Source of the DNA: Lumnitzera littorea
Taxonomy: Eukaryota > Streptophyta > Magnoliopsida > Myrtales > Combretaceae
Assembly: GCA_024138015.1 (NCBI GenBank)
Contig: JAMXBB010000001.1
Coordinates: 90,910,463 to 90,974,462, forward strand
DNA: 64,000 bases
Direction: 5' to 3'
The notes beneath the pieces were generated by a model, which was given only the letters and a program-made list of their open reading frames with translations, ran no database searches and had not been told where the DNA came from. Both the position numbers and the translations under genes were made by a program. Shown here one piece after another: positions 57,001 to 64,000 of this stretch; within the stretch, counting starts at the first letter, position 1; the number at the start of each line of letters is the position of its first letter.

Positions 57001-59241
57001 CTTAAAATTGCATTTAGAGCAACCGAGCCTAAATTTAGGGTTTTTAGAGAAAAGTTGTCTGATTAAACTTAAACTTTATAACTAAAATAGAAAAGTTAGT
57101 TGAAGTGATCTAGTGGAGTTCGATTTTGAAAATAATGATCTAAAATCCCAATTTCACCATTAGAAGTAGGATTATTCAATATAATATAAATGGGATCGAA
57201 ACCCTTAAAATCAAGCTTAAAATGCAACGAGAACTTAGAGATAAGTTAATTAAACTATAAAATGAGATAATATAGTATAATTTAATAAATGAATATACAT
57301 GTATTTTTATGAGTGTATCTAGTATAAATAATAATTATACTCATAAATTAACCCGAAATTACATAATTATATATGATATGTGTTGAATTCATGAAAATAA
57401 ATAAGAAATATATCTTAAAAATAAAAGATATGTTAAAAACATAATTATATGAGTATAGTTATATGTTACACATGATATATGCTTGTATATTAATAAAATA
57501 ACTAAATACTAATATAATATACTTAAAATACTTGAATAATTGCAAAATCTATCTATCAATTTAAGATTGTGGCTGGAAAATTGTAGAAAATTTGGGAAAC
57601 CTTAGGACTTCAATCTTGGCATTCAACAAAGTAAAGAGAAGGTGAGTCAAAAAGCAATTGTAGGAAAAAAGGACACCTCTTACTAATATTAAATAATAAA
57701 TAAATAGAAAAATTTTTTCTTAGCTGCCATTATATCCTATAAATACCAACTAACCTCAAATATACCAATTTTAGCAATTTAGAGTTTAGATCAATAAAAG
57801 AAAAAAATTAGAAAAATTGTAGGAAAAATAGAAAAAATAGGAAAAAATAGAGTAACAATCGAGCCCTACTAGTTCCCTAACCCCTCGATATTCTGCTATC
57901 AAGCCCCATCATTCCCAAGCAGTCTACCTACCATCCAAGTCGTCCAACAACCCCCCATCAACCGACAACCACTGAAGCTCCAATGAATTGCTAGGTCAAA
58001 CTTCTAACTTGTTTTTCAATTATTTTTTTAAAAAATAGTAAATCTACACAAAATTTTTTGTAAAAATTTATATTTAGATAATTTTAGATATGCTTTCATG
58101 TGATATTTTTATTTTTGTAAAATTTTGAATATTTAATACAGTTACATAAGAAAGTCACTATTTACCTAAATTTTTACTTTCAAAATAAATATATCAAATG
58201 ATGTTGTTTCTAGATTAAATTTTTTTTATAGAATACAAATGTATATACATTTTTTTTTATGTAGCCAAATTTTTTATTTTATTATTTTTAATATTTATTG
58301 TATTTTTAGGCTTAAAAATAGTTGAAATTAGGGCGAAAATATGAAATAAATAGGTTTTATGAAACTAAATGATGAAATTGACATATACTAATTTCTAGTG
58401 AATTATAATGATGTTAAGATATCTTGAAAATAATTTTGTGTAAAAAGAATAATATTTTGGTAATTAAGTATAATTTAAGGATAAAATTGTAAAATTGAGT
58501 ATATATGCGATAAAACAATAATACAAAACTAAGTGATGATTTAATTCCCCATATTTTTAAGAGTTTATAGAAATTTTTGAGAAATTATTTGGTGACTCGA
58601 GCTATTTATTATGAATTTTCATAGTAAAATAACTTAAATTACAAACCAGAACTCATTTTTAGTAATAATAGGCAAAAATGTGATAAATAGTAAAGTAAAA
58701 AGTATCTATATACATACTGGTCAAATTTGATGAAAAGTGCATTTATAATATATTTAATGATATTTTGACGATTAAGATATGTTATATATATATTAAGGTT
58801 AAATAATATTCATATCAAAGAGTTATGTTGACACATAATGTAAAATATAGTTTAATTACATAACATACATATAATATGATAATATTTATTTGGATCGTAT
58901 AATTGTATTAGAAATTCAAATTACCCGTTAAAAGTCATCTTTAGAAATAGAACTGTAGTACATGTTGTTAGGTTTGTACGAACCCAACAATACTATTTTT
59001 ACTAAAATTGGACAATCTTAGATAATATAACCTAGATTTCTTTAATCTTACCAAAATTTAACTATTATGATATCTTTACTGTAATTGAAACGTGATTTAA
59101 CTAATTAAAAGTATGTTTCGATACGATCAAAATGATATATTTTGCATAATAGTATAATTACATATATTATTAATAATTAATAACTTAACTTGACTTATAT
59201 AATAAAACTATATATTATTATATAAGGAAAATGATAATATA

Positions 59242-59274
<33 letters not shown>

Positions 59275-60584
59275 ATAATATATAGTTTTATATATATATA
59301 TATATATATATACTTATATATATAACTATTTAACAAAATTATTTAAATAGAACATTAATGTTTTCACAACTATTACAAAAACTGAATTTGGGTTTTGTAT
59401 ATATAAGATCTCCTAGTGATCAGGCCGTTAACGACTTGAATCTTCTATAGTAAACATCTAAGCAAGTAAGTTAGGATTGTAGCTTTATTGCTTACTGAAA
59501 TACTATATTAGGGTATCTGGAGACTTAAGAGTACTTTTATTTGTGATTATACTTAGTTGTTTATATACATGTCATGCGTGTGATTGGTATTCAGTTTTGA
59601 TAAGAGTTAAACTCCTTAACATGCTATTCTACATGATTGCGTCATTTCTATATTGTGTGAACTTATTTGGTTACCCTTAACTACAACTAATAATGATTCG
59701 AATATAATAAAACTGGACATGCATAACAACTGTTAGGAGTGTCGGCCAAATACCGACTCCCTTGGAAAAGAATAGTTGAGATGGTCATCTCCCCATCCGT
59801 AGTCGAACTAAGTGACAAGCAAAGAGATCACGACAAGGGTCGGGGCTGCAATTCGAAGGTAATCACGGGAGGAAGGTGTTCTTCATTGTATAAGTTCGGG
59901 TTTGGTCTGATTTGAGTCGCAATGAAACTCTTTAATTCGGGTTGAAGTGGATGTAATTTCTCTAATCTCATAATGGATTAGATAACATTATGCAATGTTT
60001 CGAGTGGTTGATTGCATTGTATTTCATAACAATTAATAACCTTGCTTCTTATTATTTGGTACTCTTTTAACTCCGTCTCACTTATTGAGCTAGTTATGCT
60101 CACATCTCCATAGACTCTTTTACAAGTGTCAAGTGAAGACTAGGATGTTCAGATACTACTACCCCCAGGTAAGTGTGCTGTTGGTTGGGAAAGTGAGGAA
60201 TAAAGAATCCATTAACTCTAGGCTTTTAACTTTTCTTTTGAGTCTTAAGGAAACTAACTAGGAATTCATTTCATATTTTATTGTAAATAGACTTCAAAAC
60301 TTGTGGTTTCTTGTAAACTCTGATTTTAAATTATAATTTTGGATGTAAGATGTTTATATAAGTAATGTTGTGTTATGAGACAACAAATTATATAGAACAG
60401 ATATTTTGTAAAGCTATACCATATGTTTGACCATTTACAAGTATCAGAAAGGATGCTTCAAGCTGGTTGAGTCGTGTATGTCTTATGTGGACTATATCTA
60501 TAGTAGCATTTGTGAGGTTAGCTTTTATCTTAGGTTAGTTTACATGGCAGGACTACTATAACTCCTCCTATTTGAGGCATAACA
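57001..60584 (+). repeat. 5' LTR of Tekay-like B
   Basis: Ends at GGCATAACA (60584), ten bases before the primer site. The last 880 bases are collinear with the end of the solo LTR at 17039-19239. TATAAATA at 57738-57745 is the likely promoter. The left edge is not sharply defined; sequence from about 57001 onward no longer follows element A's LTR. It contains (CT)n-(TA)n microsatellites at about 59242-59310. Confidence 0.6.
57738..57745 (+). promoter_or_regulatory. TATA box of Tekay-like B LTR
   Basis: TATAAATA preceded by CCATTATATCC and followed by ACCAACTAACC, the usual plant LTR promoter arrangement. Confidence 0.45.
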
Positions 60585-60593
60585 ATTTTGAGT

Positions 60594-60605
60594 TGGTATC
60601 AGAGC
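60594..60605 (+). other. Primer-binding site (initiator Met-tRNA) of Tekay-like B
   Basis: TGGTATCAGAGC, identical to the site of chromovirus copy 1 and complementary to plant initiator tRNA-Met. It lies nine bases after the LTR end. Confidence 0.9.
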
Positions 60606-60739
60606 ATGGTTCTAAAAGAACTAAGCTTTAAAGCATCTAATTGAAATAAGTAGACAATAGGATCATTGAGAGTGAGGTCGATAATGAATATAAAAGACTT
60701 AGATTCATAAGATTATATATATAGCTTATATATATGTAA

Positions 60740-61522
60740 AACGGGTTATAAACTGACTTTAACTTATTATTTCAAATTTATAAGAATGGTTTATTACACG
60801 CATGGTGGAATTTTGAATAGGAAGGAGATGAGACACCTATTGAGTATAGGACTCAAATGCAGAAGTTATTACTAGATATGGTTACCTGGAGGACATTTTA
60901 TACTATCGATGAAATTATAAAAAATTATAAGCATGGGATGTCCTTTAATATGCAGGATAATTGGAGGATAATGAGGGATGAGTTAGAGACTACATATAAT
61001 GAGTATATTGCTATAGCTGCCTATGAGAAGAAGTACTTTATAGAAAATGGAGTTTTATCTGTAATGATCCCTATACTATATTTTCCAACTTTAGTAGAGA
61101 TAAATAAGGATTACCCTCTAGGTTTTTAATCAAGCACCCCAGGTGTTCCACATATTTCTAGAAACTATCCCCCTAATATGGTTGACTGGTTTCCCAAATA
61201 CCCTTTAGATGAAACTGCAAGTATAAAAATACCATTGTAACCTTGAGAGCTTAAACCTCCTATGATACCACTTGAGAATCCACCTTAAAAAGCATAGCCA
61301 AATGTAGGGTTGGATAATGATGATGATCCTGAGGAGGATCTGAAAGAAGAGGAGGTTAAAGCAAAAGATGAAGCATAAGACAGTAGGAGTGAAGTGCATG
61401 AAGTAGTGGTTATACCAGATATCCTTGTAGTAGTGGCGATTAGCTTAAGATCTAATGAGACTAAGATGGAAGATTGGTTTTCCTTAGAAAATGTAGCAAC
61501 TTTAGATAGTGCAAGTAACTAA
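60740..61522 (+). pseudogene. Extra ORF of unknown function between primer site and gag (Tekay-like B)
   Basis: One frame stays readable for about 250 codons from roughly 60740 to the TAA at 61520-61522, with a handful of stops that mostly fit CAG/CAA-to-TAG/TAA. The open core (60857-61129) is 90 codons. Visible features: HAWWNFE near the start; QKLLLDMVTWRTFYTIDEII; AAYEKKYFIENG; an aromatic, proline-rich stretch (ILYFPTLVEINKDYPLGF, then NYPPNMVDWFPKYPLDE); and an acidic tail (DNDDDPEEDLKEEEVKAK, later MEDWFSLENVATLDS). It has no zinc knuckle, protease, transmembrane segment or gag block that I recognise. Standard Tekay elements begin gag here, so this is an added ORF or captured sequence. 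It is followed by about 600 bp before the gag ATG. Confidence 0.55.
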
Positions 61523-62118
61523 AAGTTAAGGAGATAGTAGGAAGAGAAGTCTAAGGCTTTTAATATCACCTAACTAAGTAGTTTTGATGTATCTAGGTTC
61601 CCCTAGCAACTTTTGATATGCTTTTGACTTTTTTAATGTAACCTATGTACTTTTGATGTTGTGGTTACTAAATATGGAAATGATGTAAATAGGTAATCAT
61701 ATGTGTAATCTGATATTGTAAATAAAGTGATGTAATCTTTTGAATGTAAAGTTTCGATTATCCTATGAACTATTATAAAGTAAATGTTCTTATTTTTTAG
61801 TATCTATATGAGATATCACCATGAATGTGATATAATGTTATAGGTAAAACTAGATGAGCTCATGACGTACAAATATATTTGAACACACATAGAATGTATA
61901 ATAAGTAGTATATGAATAAATCATCACTTATACAGGGATGAAGTATTACAGGTTTTATGTTGATTAAAACTCTTGATGAGGAAATCTGTAGTTTTGTATT
62001 GCCAAATGCAGAGGATAATTAATCTATATGTGAATATGAATCGTCCAGGTTGAATACTAACTTCAGGTACACATATTGTAAGTGTAAGGTTGATAATTAG
62101 GGAATTGTGAATCTAAAT
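61523..62118. other. Non-coding spacer between extra ORF and gag (Tekay-like B)
   Basis: AT-rich, no domain seen. The first 250 bases (TTTTGATGTATC.., repeated TTTTGAT, ATGTAAATAGG, AATAAAGTG) resemble a plant 3' UTR, which would suit a captured gene. That is inference. Confidence 0.35.
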
Positions 62119-63422
62119 ATGGCAAAAGAAGCAAATAGAAACAAAAATGGAAATAACCGACCTAAAGGAGAAGTATAAGTATCACCTCCTAATCTTCCTA
62201 ATCTACCAGAACCACCTAGAAATGATATACCACCACTTGCTCTAAACACGATGGACCTAACTTAGTTTGGACAAATGTTAGCTAATATGAATACCATGAT
62301 CCAACAATAAGGAGCTTTAATCCAACATTTGATCACAGGTGGAAATGTGATGAACCAAAGGCTAGTAGAGGTTGAACCCAGAGCAATTTGGCCCTAAGAT
62401 GTAAGTCGACTTCCCGAGTTTATGCAATCAATTGGTATTTCGAAGGTGAAATGAGTAAGCCTGCCTTAACTGATGATTGGTTAGCTCAAATTGGACGCAA
62501 TTTTGAGGCATTTAAGATTCCTGAAAATCAAAAAGTCTCTTATGGTACTTTCTTGCTAGAGATGGTAGTGTGAGTTTAGTAGGACTCAACAACACGAACC
62601 ATGCCTAACCCTATTACATGGCAAGCATTTTAAGAGGCTTTTAAGAGAGAATATTTCCTTGTTAATGTGCAAAATTAGACGACTTGAAAAGCACTATGAG
62701 TGTGGCACAATACGAGAATGAATTTAACAAATTGTTACAATATGTGCTTGAGTCATATAGGGATAATTAGGAGTCGAAGAAGGATTTTTTTTCTTAATGG
62801 ATTTGATACAACAATGTGATGCAAGTTAATGGATTATAGATTTACCACTTATCATCAAATTGTAAATAAGGAGCATCAACTGGAGAATAATTTACTGGCC
62901 ATACAAAATGAGTAGAGTAAGAAACTGAGAAGAGTTAATCGATACAGGCCTATTTTTAAGAGAACATTTTTAGATGTAAATAATAATTCAGGTTAGAAAG
63001 GAAAGAAACTAGCTACTATAACTAATGACCTTACTTCTAATAAGACTGAATTTAGTTTCTATGATGAGGTGAAAAATATAAGATACTGGAAGTGTGGAGC
63101 GTAACCTTTCCCTAGGCAATACCCTCAGTTAAGGGGCAAGTGCTTTCTGTGTGGTGATCCAAATCATATGTTGAAAGAGTATTCAAAGATGAAAACAATG
63201 AAGTGCTATAGGTATAGAATAACAGGATACTTCTCAAGATATTGTGGTCAAGCTGGACAAAGGAGTAAGAAATCCAGAAGAGTAGAGACAATGGCTATAC
63301 TAACTCAGGTGTTTGCAATTGAAGGTACAGAAGAGGATACTATGGATTTTGATGAATGGATGGAAGAATACTTTTACAACGGCTCGGATGACAAAATGGA
63401 TATTAATGGAACTAAGGTTTAA
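62119..63422 (+). pseudogene. Gag with three tandem zinc knuckles (Tekay-like B)
   Basis: Opens at the ATG at 62119 (MAKEANRNKNG), followed by a proline-rich stretch and QMLANMNTMIQQ. The capsid block reads PALTDDWLAQIGRNFEAFKI, PENQKVSYGTFLLEM (62388-62573) and later MSVAQYENEFNKLLQYVLE. Near the end three knuckle units follow one another: YWKCGA, with later ligands lost; CFLCGDPNHMLKEY, with the last Cys now Tyr; and CYRYRITGYFSRYC, with Cys and His now Tyr. The final frame (63168-63422) continues to an acidic protease-proximal segment. Stops and frameshifts make it non-functional. Confidence 0.82.
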
Positions 63423-63559
63423 TAATAGGCATGTAAACTAACTTGTAACTTTTATTTACCTATGAGTTGATTGTAAACTTGTATACATAGTGTTAAGAAC
63501 TGTGAAGATATGCAACTTAAGTATAGTATTAAAGAGATAGATAACTACAGTAATAGTAA

Positions 63560-63960
63560 TTGTTTCAAGAAATAAACTACTTATGCATTATTTGACACTA
63601 GAGCATTACATTCATTTAGTAGTTGGGAGTTTATTTCGAGAAATGGAATTAAGACAAGTGAAGTTAAATCCATTTATAGAATAAGAACACCTATAGGAGA
63701 ACTAGTGTTAATATAGGAAATAGTAGATAATGGACAATTACAAATCTAAGGACAAGAATTTTTGATAAAACTCATAGTACTACCAATTAAGGGTTATGAT
63801 GTTATTTTAGGAATAGACTGGTTGTCCAAACAAAGAGCTAAAGTGGATTGTCAAAAGAAGAACATAATCTTAGATTAAGGTAAGGTTATATTTCGGGGAA
63901 AAATAGGTGAGCAAAGTCTGAGATTATCCATTATTGAAGTAAGCAAAGAAGTGAATGAAA
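63560..63960 (+). pseudogene. Protease remnant (Tekay-like B)
   Basis: Reads YALFDTRALHSFSSWEFISR (active-site D-T-G-A as D-T-R-A), IVDNGQLQI, and VLPIKGYDVILGIDWLSKQR, matching element A's protease block for block. The window ends about 40 bases later. Confidence 0.82.
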
Positions 63961-64000
63961 TTACTAAAGAATGTCAATTCTATTGAATATTTGCTATAGA

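Larger units (their letters stand above)
57001..64000 (+). mobile_element. Tekay-like Ty3/gypsy element B, runs off window
   Basis: LTR, Met-tRNA primer site, an extra ORF, gag with three zinc knuckles and protease lie in order on the plus strand; RT and the rest would lie beyond 64000. The protease and LTR match element A. Reading frames carry stops, so this copy is inactive. Confidence 0.78.

Noticed and set aside
60591..60612. GGTATCAGAGC as part of a tRNA gene
   Set aside because: No cloverleaf around it; it is the primer-binding site directly after an LTR. The same applies to 6149-6160 on the minus strand.
63168..63422. Zinc-knuckle frame as a host CCHC protein
   Set aside because: It follows a retrotransposon gag capsid and precedes its protease.

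Overview
The window is AT-rich nuclear DNA from a flowering plant, probably a eudicot. The evidence is a seven-exon RopGEF gene with GT-AG introns, an intronless mitochondrial-type PPR-DYW gene, and a dense layer of decayed plant LTR retrotransposons (Ty3/gypsy chromovirus, Tekay-like and Tat-like; Ty1/copia). No bacterial-type operon, CRISPR array, rRNA or tRNA gene was seen. The species cannot be named from the sequence.

Only two host genes are clearly intact. The first is a RopGEF5-like PRONE-domain exchange factor at 10675-13926 (+), seven exons, 488 codons. The second is an 810-codon PLS-class PPR protein with complete E and DYW domains at 36156-38588 (+). They act in unrelated processes (Rho-GTPase signalling at the plasma membrane; organelle RNA editing), and nothing suggests they are co-regulated. 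A short conserved-looking coding fragment near 42.5-42.75 kb with one in-frame stop may be a host pseudogene of unknown family.

Layout: 1-1.16 kb, plain AT-rich DNA. 1164-6579, a structurally complete Ty3/gypsy chromovirus on the minus strand (417-bp LTRs, Met-tRNA primer site, polypurine tract, gag-PR-RT-RH-IN-chromodomain) with many disabling mutations. 6.6-10.6 kb, intergenic. 10.7-13.9 kb, RopGEF. 14-17 kb, AT-rich DNA with a small inverted-repeat element and an unnamed dispersed repeat. 17039-19239, a solo Tekay-type LTR. 19480-26782, a degenerate LTR element with a Tat-like gag on the minus strand, an opposite-strand coiled-coil ORF remnant and an internal fold-back element with about 320-bp inverted arms. 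26.8-28.95 kb, Ty1/copia remnant (minus). 29336-34192, an older, deleted relative of the first chromovirus (minus). 34.2-36.1 kb, repeats and AT-rich DNA. 36.2-38.6 kb, PPR gene. 39.97-42.0 kb, a probable Ogre/Tat-type LTR with a C-rich leader. 42.8-46.5 kb, AT-rich DNA with tandem repeats. 46.5-50.27 kb, Tat-like remnant (+). 50.27-57 kb, Tekay-like element A (+), interrupted at 51.50-53.67 kb by the 3' half of a minus-strand chromovirus. 57-64 kb, Tekay-like element B (+): long LTR, primer site, an extra unassigned ORF ahead of gag, gag and protease, running off the window end.

The strongest candidate for something undescribed is the roughly 250-codon ORF at 60.74-61.52 kb, between the primer-binding site and gag of element B. 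All family assignments come from motif recognition without database searches, so clade names are provisional.
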